Assembly: GCA_905221605.1 (NCBI GenBank)
Contig: CAJNDS010000061.1
Coordinates: forward strand, 164,001 to 228,000
DNA from: Symbiodinium natans
Taxonomy: Eukaryota; Sar; Dinophyceae; Suessiales; Symbiodiniaceae
Length of the DNA stretch: 64,000 nucleotides
Direction: 5' to 3'
Below are positions 39,574 to 51,000 of the stretch, piece after piece; the first letter of the stretch is position 1; every line of letters begins with the position of its first letter. Position numbers and translations under genes: made by a program. The notes under the pieces were generated by a model that saw only the letters and a list, made by a program, of their open reading frames with translations, did not search any database and was not told the DNA's origin.

Positions 39574-39612
39574 GTATGTCTGGTCAAACAAAGTATGCCC
39601 AGTGTCTTGCAG

Positions 39613-39668
39613 GTGCTCTACCTTGGCCGAACACTTCTAGCCGACAATGTGCTTCGACAGCACAGCAG
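39613..39668 (+). CDS. Helical micro-exon after a 39-nt gap
   Basis: The acceptor GTCTTGCAG|G leads into VLYLGRTLLADNVLRQHS, then a GT at 39669. The gap from the previous exon (39574-39612) is 39 nt and in frame, so it is either a very short intron or a retained 13-codon segment. Confidence 0.48.
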
Positions 39669-39719
39669 GTATTACTTGGCACTCTTGCTGCCAGACGGCA
39701 GCTCCTGCACTGCATAGGC

Positions 39720-41235
39720 TTGAGATTCTGTCGTTTGCTCAGGACAGTCCTGATTTTGAGTTTTCTTTGACATTTACGCCCGGCACCAAGACAGCATCAC
39801 GCCGATCTGCCCAGTATGAGAAGGTTACGCAGCGTGATGCGAGTCGATGGCCAGAGTGTAATGGCTTGGGCAAGCTCGTGCCACTAGTGCAGACTAGTTG
39901 ATCGTTTGATGTTGTTGCCCAATGCCAAGGCATTTTGTTATGGTTGTGCAGCAAAGTCTGGCTGTGTACTTCTGGCTCCAGGCAGGTTGCTCTAAATTCA
40001 CTCAACTTCGTCGCGCCACTCGATACTCTGCATCCGTCCATACCCATTGTGCAGCAGAGACTGCAGGCATTCGAGCCGGACACCGTGAGTGGGACTGGGC
40101 AACAGACCTATCCATGTTCAATCATCAACACGCGAAACCATCGTGAAGTTCCGTTCCATCCTAGGCTGGGAATTGCCGCAATACAGCTGAGCTGCCTTGG
40201 CCAGCTTTGTGCGTGCGCTTGCCTCCATTGCAACAGTGTCGCTCCATGTCACAGCCAACTCAGCTCCCGCTTACTTCTCCTTGGAAGGTACCTGGCAGCC
40301 GCCTCCCTGCATATAGCAACTTGGCAGGGGCCTCAGGTCCAGACCATTCCAGAGCATTCGACCAGCTGTGCACAGCATCGCCCTAAAGTGCACAAGGTTC
40401 GTGGACGAAGCAAATCAGCCAATTCATGCGCATTTGTAGGTAGAACGACGATGACATTCTGTTTCACTGACGTCATGATGCACCATTCGGGCAGAAAAAG
40501 CTATCCGAGCAGGTGATGTGAGCACTGCTAGGCCGCACTGGCATCTATGATCAGCCACGAATTCACAGGGAAAGGAGGGCTGAAGAAAGATGGCGTCGGT
40601 GGAAGATCCCGGAGCTGCCTCCTCTTTGTCTTAGTGCAGCTAAGCATCCTGCGCTTGACTTTTGGCAACGTTGAACATTGGCTTTATGCTTGACAAATGC
40701 GATCATTTTCACCCCAACAAGAACCTTTGGTGGAACTTGGGGATTTGGACGGGGCTAAGTCGGCAAAGTGGCCAGACCGGGTTTGGATTTGGAGCTTTTA
40801 TGGGCATGGGCAGCGCTCTGCTGTTTCAATTGTTCACGCGCTAGACGTTGCGAGTTGAGTTGGCTGATGAGCACTGGCTCAATGCACTGAGCAGAAGCCC
40901 AGAACAAGTTCAACATCGGACGTTGAAGAGTGCCCGAAGAAACGTTTGCCCAGCAAGGAGTGCTAGTGATGATGGATGATTATGGCGAAAACATGACTTG
41001 TATCCCACGCCAAGTCTTCTTGCAGACAGGCGAGCAAGAGCCTCTGAGCAGCCACAAGATGTCAAGAGGTGGCTTATGCAATTTGAGAGATGCCACCGAA
41101 CATCTGCAGCATGACTATGTTGAGCATGTTGGCTGTGCGGACGCATGCAAACGCGGTACTCTTCCTCGCGTTCCACTGTGATTTGCTCTCGCCGGGTCTT
41201 TTCGTTCTAGCAGGCCTGCGGAACGTTTAGCCAAG
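39720..41235. other. Weakly supported segments only
   Basis: Segments near 39990 (VAPLDTLHPSIPIVQQRLQA), 40668 (NIGFMLDKCDHFHPNKNLWW) and 40960 (DDYGENMTCIPRQVFLQ) look codable. They may be late exons of the helical gene(s), but their order and phase could not be worked out. Confidence 0.25.
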
Positions 41236-41297
41236 AAACCCTAAACCCTAAACCCTAAACCCTAAACCCCAAACCCTAAACCCTAAACCCTAAACCC
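41236..41297 (-). repeat. Interstitial telomere repeat (CCCTAAA)n
   Basis: 62 bp of nearly perfect AAACCCT units (about nine), with one CCCCAAA slip. This is the cleanest telomere-motif tract in the window. It lies just upstream of the coiled-coil gene. Confidence 0.92.
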
Positions 41298-41309
41298 GTG
41301 AATCCTAAG

Positions 41310-41900
41310 TTGATAAAGAAGTGCGGAGTCGCAAGCAGGCTTGAGAAGGACCAAGCCGACGGTTGAGTAGACAACCAGAAAGGAGGGCGCAACCAACAAG
41401 CCCAAAAAGGAATCCAATGGGCATGACTGTTCGAGAACAGGACAGTGGCACCCTTTCTTTGAGCTGTAGAAGCCTGTGAAGGACCGGTCAACCCTCAACT
41501 CTCGAAGAAGAACCCTGTGGAGTCGCCGACTAACCCGACAAGGCATGGAACATACTCTAAGACCCTAACCTGAAGCCCAAATTCCCCAACATCATTTTGT
41601 CAATTCACCAGTGGATCACCAAGGGACACGAAGTAGCCAAGTAGCTTCAGGATGAATCATATGACTGTCTGAGCCACTCAGCATGTGCTGCGGCCGCTGG
41701 TTCAAAAAATTGAGGGTCTCACCTCATGACAGGCTGGCTATCGAGACGCATAGGGATCAGAAACGATCCGGTCTTTCCGGCAAGCACGGCAAACAAGACA
41801 TTGAGCAAATTTTATCGGTGCTGTAGATAGCCGCCGCACTCTAAAATTAGGAGTCGGTTTCCCAGTGGTGGCGTTGCATCACACGTCTGTCTTGGTCCGA
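41310..41900. other. No gene seen
   Basis: Unique sequence without splice-bounded open frames, between the telomere-motif tract and the first exon of the coiled-coil gene. Confidence 0.4.
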
Positions 41901-41916
41901 CTCATGTATTGCTCAG

Positions 41917-42001
41917 GTCCCCAACGCGTTTCTTGGAATGGCGACTTTACCGACCCAACCATTCGAGTTCGATGCGGAGCCGAACCACTCTGAGATCCCT
42001 T
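41917..42001 (+). CDS. Exon with AG|G acceptor and GTGAGT donor
   Basis: The acceptor TTGCTCAG|G leads into VPNAFLGMATLPTQPFEFDA, then EPNHSEIP, ended by GTGAGTG at 42002. Phase fits the next exon (42051), which starts with GCGAG and gives Cys-Glu. Possibly close to the N-terminus. Confidence 0.5.
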
Positions 42002-45000
42002 GTGAGTGTGTACGTGGGAATTAAGCGCTCTGAGAACTCACCGAGCAAAGGCGAGCAGAACTCTCTGCTGAGGCTTGTGACAGGCTCCGTCGAGATCTCC
42101 AATGATCGTCTCGTTAAGGGCTTCTCTTGGTTGGTAGCCTCAGTGAAGGCCGTGCCCCCAGCTCCTGTAGCCTGTGGTTCTCGGGCAAATCTCTAGCGCC
42201 TGCAGGAGCAGAACCGCATGTTGAATGCCCTGAGTAGCCAAGTTGACGGCTTGAAGGCACGCGTTGTGACACCAGTTGGTAACGTTGATGGACCGGCCGT
42301 TTCGGCGCAGGCTGGTGCAGCCTCTACAGAGCTTGCGTCCAAGATTCCATGTCCTAAGACGTCCATTGAAATTTCGCGAGAGGTGTTGATTTTGATTGTT
42401 GTTGTTTATGCTTTAGTTATTCACTAAATGTAGTTTAGCATGTGCCATCGCAAAGCCACGCGTCCAAGCGACCACTAAAGCATGCTTTCTTATGCGCAAC
42501 ATGCTTCTAATGTCGAAGGCTGAGGGCTTGTGCTCTGCTCAACATCATTTAGGGCTGCTTTGGCCAAATTCGGGGCCTGTGGAAAAACGAGGATTTCCGT
42601 CGTTGCGGCTTTCTCACGGGCTCTTTCGGTGCGAAGTTTCTTTGGGCATAAAATCCTGCGCGTGGGAACAGACATGTGACAGCGCCCGTAGAGTAGCAAG
42701 TTCGCTCGTGCTGCTGCGATGTCTGGCACGGCAAACCACATGTTCCGTTCCAGTGTTGCGAGAAGTTGTATCATTGCTACTACTGCTACAAGCATCACTG
42801 ATGCATGTGTTTATCCTACTATGGCCTGGCCATTGCAAACGAGTACTACTATTACTACTACTGCTATTGCTATCGTTGCTGTTATCACGATTATAACGAG
42901 TATTCCGGTTATGACTATTATTACTACGATTACTACAATGATGACTACTGTGAGTACTATAAATACCATTATTACTTGTGCTCCTTCTACTATTATTACT
43001 ACTGTTTCTTATTTTTACTGTGCTTACAATCATTGCTATTATGACTATTAGTACTATGATAACCATTGTTACAAGTACTGCAATTGTGACCGTCAATATG
43101 GTATATTACAGGGACCTACTATAAAAAGTGTCGTGCCTGTGTTTGTTCTGTTAGAGCATGGTTGCTTTACAAGTATGATCACCATTATTCCTTTCTGTTT
43201 TTTCTTACATTCATAGTTGTTCTGGCCATCACTACGTCTGCTACTATCAGTACTATTACGCAAAATACGGTTAGTACTGCTCGTGCTATCCTTGCTGCCA
43301 ATAGCGTTATTGTTGTCCTTGCTGCCATAAACGATTACTGCTCTTACTGCTCTTATCACTATGGCTCGAACAGTGCGATTATTGTCTTTCTTGCGACAAT
43401 TGCTACCAACATTCTTGCAACAAATCCGAATACTGTCAATAACGAACGCTAGCTAATGTGGAGCTTGCAGGAGTTTTTCTTAGCAACCTTCTTGTCTTGG
43501 GCAAAAGCGATATCTCAGACTCAGGGATTTAACGTCAAACGGGGCCCCGCGCCTCCTCTGTTTAGCCTGACTCATCAGGAGACCTGGTGTTGTGATGTTC
43601 GTGGGGGAGCGGCCTAAGGGCCTGCAGATTCGGCCTCAACATAGAGAGACTGCGACAGAATGTCAACAAAAGGCTGTAAACATAACGCCTACCCTCATGA
43701 CTCAAAATCTGCTAAGCCTCAATTCCAGAACACGCCTGCGTTTCACGAACTACCCACCCAGCTAGACTACCAAAACGACGCTGCGTGCCGGTATGTAGTT
43801 GCTGAACTGTGTGCGACGACGATGACCAGCAATACTTGTGTCCAGAACGGCAATTCCCAATTCTGCGAAGTTTGGCGGCAACCAACCGCTTGCAGTTTCT
43901 TATGAGACTCCTTCCCAAAAGCATCATGCCGTTGCGAGAGAGACATATCTGAGCTCAAGCCACGTCATTGCAAGAAGCCCCTGAATGCAGAGTTCAGCAG
44001 AAGAGAGGGAGGGTTAAGATCGAAGTCGAAGCTGAGTCATACTGAGTCGCTGAGGCAGCCACAGGATGGCTCCCGTGCTTCCATGAAGGCGCCTGAAGAG
44101 ATTTTGCAGCTTCGATATCCATTTTCACGGGCTCTCCTCAAAGATGAGAGGAGGAGATGCTTGTGATGCAGATCAATGCCATCAAGCACGAGGCCGCCAG
44201 CGTAGCTAGCGTAGTTCCTGGCATGACCCGACTGGGAGCGTTGGAAGCGTTGGGAGAAGGTTGGCTCGCTTCCGCGGTCGAGCGACTTGGAGCGACAGCG
44301 AGAGCGGACCATGGCCGAGGCTTTCAAAGCTTGATTATTATTACTATTAATATTATTGTGACGATTACTACTATTACTACTATTACTATTATTACTATTA
44401 TTATTATTACTACTATTATTACTATTATTGCTATTATTACTATTATTACTATTATTACTATTATTACTATTATTACTATTATTACTATTATTACTATTAT
44501 TACTATTATTACTATTATTACTATTATTTCCTATTATTGCTATTATTGCTATTATTACTATTCTTACTATTCTTACTATTATTCCGATTATTACTATTAT
44601 TCTATTATTGCCATTATTCTATTATTACTATTATTACGATTATTATTTTTTACTATGATCACTATTATGACGAGTATTACTTTTGTTCGGTATATTGTCA
44701 TTTACTATTACTATTTCTACTTTTACAATTATTTCTATTATTGCTATTATTAGATGTGGGCCAGCATGCTGGATCAGTTGCAGAGGTACAGAATATCTCG
44801 AGCGCCCTCAGTGACCGCCATCGAGAGTCTGCTGAACGCTTGCAGAAGGAACTCGCCGACGTGACGGTCGCAACCCCAAGTTACACATGAGTGGCTGTGA
44901 AGGGAAGTCGACTGCCCACCTCTGCTTCTCAGGATTCCTTGTGCAACCAGCTGAAGCGCATCAATGATGACGTCTTTTCAAGGCAGCTCCTGAAAGCCCA

Positions 45001-48000
45001 TCTCATGCTTTGCTTGCATGTAGACGCTTCCGGGCGTCAGCAAGTAAATCCAATGTACAGCATGCAAATGCCATGATCTAGACCCCTACCCAACTGGGAA
45101 ATGGAGACGGGGCAAGAGGATTAATCAAAAGTTCCAATAACAACTTACATCAGGTGCCACGATTAGCCTTTGGATGAGAGCACGCGCTGTATCGCCATCC
45201 CTCAGGCTCGAAAGCCTCGAGCAACGGCCACAGGCCGCGGGCATTGTAACCCTGACTTGACGCGAAATGTTTACAAGCCCGGATGCGCAGGTCGTGCCGC
45301 AACAGGTGCCAACCGCGACGTTGCCAGCGGCAGCATCGCAGCCGCGGCCCCCATCACAGCCACAACCGCCGCAGGTGAGATTCGGCAACCGAGTTACTGG
45401 CTATTCAGCACTGGATACTAGCTACATTAGCTACTGTTGTGTTTTTTGTTGCCATTGTCGGTCCTCTCCACTTAATGTAGCTCTTGACTATGTCTATGTC
45501 GGCATCTGCTTGTGGCTTTCGGCTTCTGCAAGCAATTCTACTTAGCTAAACGCCCCAGCAGCACAGGCGCAGGGAAGCATCCCGCCTCTTCCGAATCCCG
45601 TCTCTTCCTCCAGCATTGCCGCGGAAGACACGGAGGACCGGAGGCTGTGTGTGACGTCCTCTGGCCATGCTCTTCATTATGTTGGACCCGCTTTCCTATG
45701 GGCTCCCTCCTCAAAGTCAGAGGGCCCCTTTTCAAGCTTCCGGAGGTCAAGTTTCGGATTTTTTGGCATGGCTGGGTCGTCTTGACAAAAGAAAACGGAA
45801 TAGCACCTTTCTGCTAGTAGTAGTAGTCGTCGTCGTCGTAGTCGTAGTAGGCGTAGCAGTCGTAGTAGTCGTAGTTGTCGCGGTAGTGGTGGTAGTGGTG
45901 GTGGTGGTGGTATTGGTATTGGTATTGGTATTGGTATTGGTATTGGTATTGGTATTGGTCTTGGTGGTGGTGGTGGTGGTGGTGGTGGTGGTGGTGGTGG
46001 TGGTAGTGGTGGTGGTGGCGGTCGTGGTGGTGGTAGTGGCAGTGTTGGTAGTGTTGGTCGTGGTGGTAGTAGAAGTAGTTTTAGTAATGATACTGGTAGT
46101 AATAGTAGTAGTAATAATAATGCTAATAGTAGCAGTAGGAGTAGGAGTAGGAGTAGGAGTAGGAGTAGGAGTAGGAGTAGTAGTAGGAGTAGTAGTAGTA
46201 GTGGTAGTAGTAGTAGTAGCAACAGACGTAATGAGAGTATGAATAGAAGTAACAATCGAAACTATTTGTGCTGACTAATGAATGGCAAGATGAGTGACGA
46301 CAGCAATGCCTGTGGAGGATCACACTGATGGTTTGGTGGCGCCGCACCCTTGCTGCCAGCTGATATGGCTGGTGCATCATTCCGTTTCTTGTGTGGCTTG
46401 CAATGAATAAGGTCCGAGACGCCAGCTGTGACGGGAGTCCCTACCTCCGCGCAGATCTCAGCCAAACTCCTGACAAGCACAGTCTGCACATGATGGCACC
46501 AAGCGGCCTTTCCAGGCTGACCAGGCTCTTTTGAGTGCCATTACCGGGCGCTTGGAAGGCTTGGAGAGGTGCGAGTTGAAGCTGCGCAGAGCTTGGTAGC
46601 ACGGCAATGGAGCTCCTGGATCGAGGCAAGTTGAGGAGCTGCGCAACGAGGCCGCCTCAGAGTACAGCTCGCCATGTCCAGCACATCGTTTGCAGTTCAG
46701 GTACGTCAACCTTCTACATCGCCTGTCGATGCCAGTCTGCCTTCTGCCGCAGAAACTTCTCTTGCGCATCAGAGCGCCTCGGAACATGCCCCCAATCCCC
46801 CCACAAGGGATGGAGGGGTCAAGCCGGCCGAGACAGCTTTTGTTACGGCTCCGCAAGAGGACGTGGGTCCAGCTCCTGCAGTGCCCAGTTCAGCCGCAGA
46901 TTTGCATGCAAGCTCGCAGCCTGCTGATGCGGGGCTGGATGTTGGTGCAGTTCTTTCGGCTGCTGTGGCGGCAGCTACAGAGGCCGCCACAACGGCAGCG
47001 ACTCAGGCCATTGCCGAGGCCAAGCAAAGCGAACAAGGGCGTTCAGCGCCTTTGCCGGAGGAGATGCTCGATCTGCAGAGGAAGCTGGACACCCTTGCAC
47101 AGAGCGTGTCCGAAATACTCAGATCCCAGGAGGTTCCAGCACAGCAGGAAGCGCAACAGGCACAGCAAACAAAGAGCGCAGAATCGTTGACAGAGACCCC
47201 ATCCACACAAGAGGCCAGTGGAGCCGGCGTTGACTCCAGAATCCGATTGGACTTGGCTGCTGTACAGGAGCGGCTAGCAGCAATGGAAGCAGCTCTGAAG
47301 CAGACTGAAGACATCTTACCTCAGGCTAGGAACGTGCCTCATTTGGAAGCCACCATCCACAGGATGCAGCTGTCTCTCGAGTCGCTTCGCTCGCAGCCAT
47401 CGCAGACATCGCAGCCGCAGCCGCAGCCTGCTAGTGATGCAAAGGTCGTCACCGCAGTCACACAGGAGGAAGTTCGCAAGGAGCTTCCGGAGCCAGCTCC
47501 TGAAGACACAAGCAGAAACAAGGCAGGTCATCCTTCTTTTGGGTACAAACAAAAGCCGCATGCATGGAGAGAGGAGAACTTATCACCGCAGCTGCTGACA
47601 CGTAAGAACCTTCTCTCTGAAAGTGGGGTCCGGTCTTAGAGTGGGCTCGGCGTTAGATGGGACCTGCCATTCTCTTGTTCTTTGGGGCTTGGACCAAAGC
47701 TCCTTCTGTGCGTGAATCGCCAGACTTCTAGCAGTGCACAGGAGGCGCTGCTTTCCAACGAGGAGCTCGAAAGACTGATGACTCGGCTCCAAGATGTGGA
47801 GGACTGTCGCAGGGTGCTCCTGCATCAGGCAGCCCCGTTGCCGAGTATTTGTCTTTAACATGTTCGATGGGAGGAGCTCCAAGAGAAGGCCGAGAAAAGA
47901 CTCCAGCAGTTGGAGAGCCGATCGCGCGAGGCCTGATCTTTGTATTCGAGCCTGCATGTGCTGCGCTTCGGGAAGGTCAGGCCGAACAGCCCCCCTCCTC

Positions 48001-51000
48001 ACCCCTTCCCGCCCCAAATTCACGCGCATCCTCCTTTTTTTGTTTTTTGGTGGTGGGGGCTAATCTCGTCGTCCACTGTCCAATGGTGCTGCAATCCCAT
48101 GGTTCCTGGAGCCATGCCAACTCACTCCCAAGAATATTGGGCCGTCAATGGGCATTCCGATGAAAAAATAAAAACACGCGACTCCTGCCAACCCCACCAT
48201 ACGAGCATTGCGTTTGCACATGCAGGGGCTGGGGAGGAGGGTCGCAAAGCCCCCAGCTCTTTCAAGCCGTGCCATTACAGCGAATTCCTTCAAAAACCCA
48301 TATTATATGAAGCATTCCAAACCCATCATGCGAGCATTCTGTTCCCCCGCCCTCACTTGGCAAAACTTGCTCCAAAGAATGTCGTACCATCACTGGACAT
48401 GCCGACATTCCTTCAAACGCACGTCAAGTTTCCAAACCCATCATATGAGCATTGCTCCCCCAACCCCATGCACCCCTTGCTCCCTGAGCCATGCGAAACT
48501 CGTTTCAAACGTCGTGCCATCAGTGGACATTCCTTCAACACCCATCTGATTTTTGTCCGAACCCAGCATGCGGCAGCCCCTTGTTGCTATTCAAGGTCGC
48601 GCAAGCTTGCATTAATGTCCGTGCCATCAGGAATTCCTCGAAAGACATGCGTATCTGTCCGGTATAAGAGCATCGTGTTTGCAAACGGGCGCGCTTCTTT
48701 CGAGGGGGGGAGGGAGTGCGCAAAAGCCGGCGTCAAGCAAGCACAACAAGTGTATGGAACCTGTGCAATGACTGCGAAATCCCAATGCAACCGCACAAAC
48801 AAAGCAACTAACATCAGCAATGAAGATACAGCTTCTAATCAACTCTTCAAGTATAGAGTTTAGGGCTAAGGGAAATTAGGCCATCAAGTGGAGTTGCTTC
48901 AAAAAGCATGCGAATCCCTGCCATACGAGCATTATGCTGCAATCGGAGAGGGCTGCTGTGCCCGTGGACCATGAGAGGTCCTTTCAAAATGTAGAGGAAG
49001 TGGCCCCCCCCGCCCGGCCCCCAAAACCATCCAACAGGAGTTTTGGCAGAAGTTTTGCCCAAGAGGTACAAAATTGACGAAAAGACCAAAGCCCGGACCC
49101 AGAAACCGGCAAGAGTGCCTAAGGTGATCCACGGGTTGCTGCATGAGAACCCTATTCGGCCCTAATGAGATGGGGTTTTTGGGTGCCACTCGCAGACCCT
49201 CAGCTGAAGCATCCCACAGGCTCCAGCCAGTTTAGGTGGATACAGGTTTTTGCTTTATTGTTTGGAAGCCATTCGGTGCAGCCGTGTCAAATCGACAATT
49301 CCAAATCACGTGTTGTCAATGCAGGTCCGAAGTCGAAGTGGATCGATAATCAGCCTGGCTTCTTTGTCTGCACTGCGGGCGCGAGTGCTTCGACATGCCC
49401 AGCGTCTCTTAGCGCGTTGATGGGCAGGAGTGTGTCGATGCTGAGATACTGTCGTGGCCTGCATTCCAGGACAGAAAGCCGCTAGCCAGCCACAGCACAG
49501 CATCAAAGGCAGCTTCAAAAACCTCCGAGCCAGATGCCTCAGTGCCGATGTTCGGACATAGTGAGAGGCATGTGGTCTGAGGCATTGTACATCTCCAGTT
49601 TAGGTTTCATGCTTGCAGAGGCCCTCCAGCGGAATGGGCGGATCATGGAAGGACGTGCAGGCGGTTAGAGAGACTTTCGAGCACGATGGCTCGGCTTGTC
49701 AGTCTTGATATCGGTGTCAAGGCCGAGCTAGAACGCTTCCGGAAGCTTTTCGAGTTCATCGAGGCGCTGTAAGCGCGCATTTACAACTTCTTTCAGTTGC
49801 AAGGTTGTTGCAGCTTTGCACTTTGATGCTATCCTCGTGGCTGGGTGTTTCAGTATGCAGGGCGTTCTCCCGCAAGATGCCGCGGCAGCCATGAAGTTCT
49901 TCAACCGTCGTGAAGCAGGCGAGCGCAAAGTCCTTCCGGAGCGGATTCAGGGCTTGGCCTAAGGCTTAAGGGCAGAAGGTTCCGAGCACGGCTACTGCGG
50001 ACTCAGGCAAGGAAGAGTTGTCCGAGATGGTGTCCGATGTTTTTGGAGCTGATATCGAGTTCCAGAATGCGAAGCTTTTAACTCAGAGTGCTCAATGTTG
50101 AGACGCGGACGGTGTATGTTTAATTACGATACATCTCCGAAAGAGCAGTGTATGCCTTGCATGATCTTGTATGTCCTACAGCAGTTGCGGCGTCGGCAAC
50201 CAAGGTCGCAGCTTGAGAGCGAGTTCAAGATGCAGACTCGTGAGCTCCGACGAGAGCAGCCAGCAAGCAATCATTGTCTGACAGGGTCAGGGTGTTCATG
50301 CCATCGGGGTTGTTTGGCTGATGTCTTTGAAAGTGTGCTCTTGCCCTTGCTTTGCAATATTTTGCAATGACAACTTAAGCAAGGAAGAGGTTTTTCGATG
50401 TGAATGGTAGCAAGAGAAACACGAACAGATACGGGGTCGAGCGAAGCGAAGTGAGGTTCGACAAGCTCACATTAGCACTGAAGGCGGCTGCCTCAGTGTA
50501 GGACGAGAACCCCACGCGTTTCGTTGTGCATGGAGGTGTGATGCCGATGTCAAAGTTTCATCTTCTAAGGGCCTGCAGCGTGAAGTGGACACGTCCGGCA
50601 GCAAGGTGGTGGACCTGACCAGACGGACGGGGTCATCGGGGGGGGAGTCCCCGGTTTGGAATGTAAGACGATGCAGGATCATGCAAGTGCACGTTTGGAA
50701 TGACTGTCCATCGTACGTATGCCTTCCCTTCGAAGGACGTCACAGCTTGAGACAGAGGCAATGGCAGAAAGCAACAGCGTGCCAAGTGCTGTTCCAGATA
50801 GATAGCGCAACGCATATCACAGCAGCATAGCAGCCACAGCAATCAGCATGTGCCATCATCCATGCTCAGTCCGAGCTTCATGTCCGCAGCAGGTTCGAAC
50901 GTCGCCTGCTGTGGCCATATCGTCAATGGAGGCTGGCTAGATTTGACCGGCAAGCGTTTGCAACGACTTCGCCTTCGCACGATTTGCGTTTCAGATGCTT

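Noticed and set aside
44157..44890. 198-codon poly-Ile/Thr frame and its Leu- and Tyr-rich neighbours
   Set aside because: Produced by the ATTATTACT tract. Only the flanking parts (44168-44262 and 44786-44863) look codable.
45667..46255. 191- and 192-codon open frames on both strands
   Set aside because: Produced by GTG/GTA tracts; the Val-rich and Leu/Pro-rich products have no other support.
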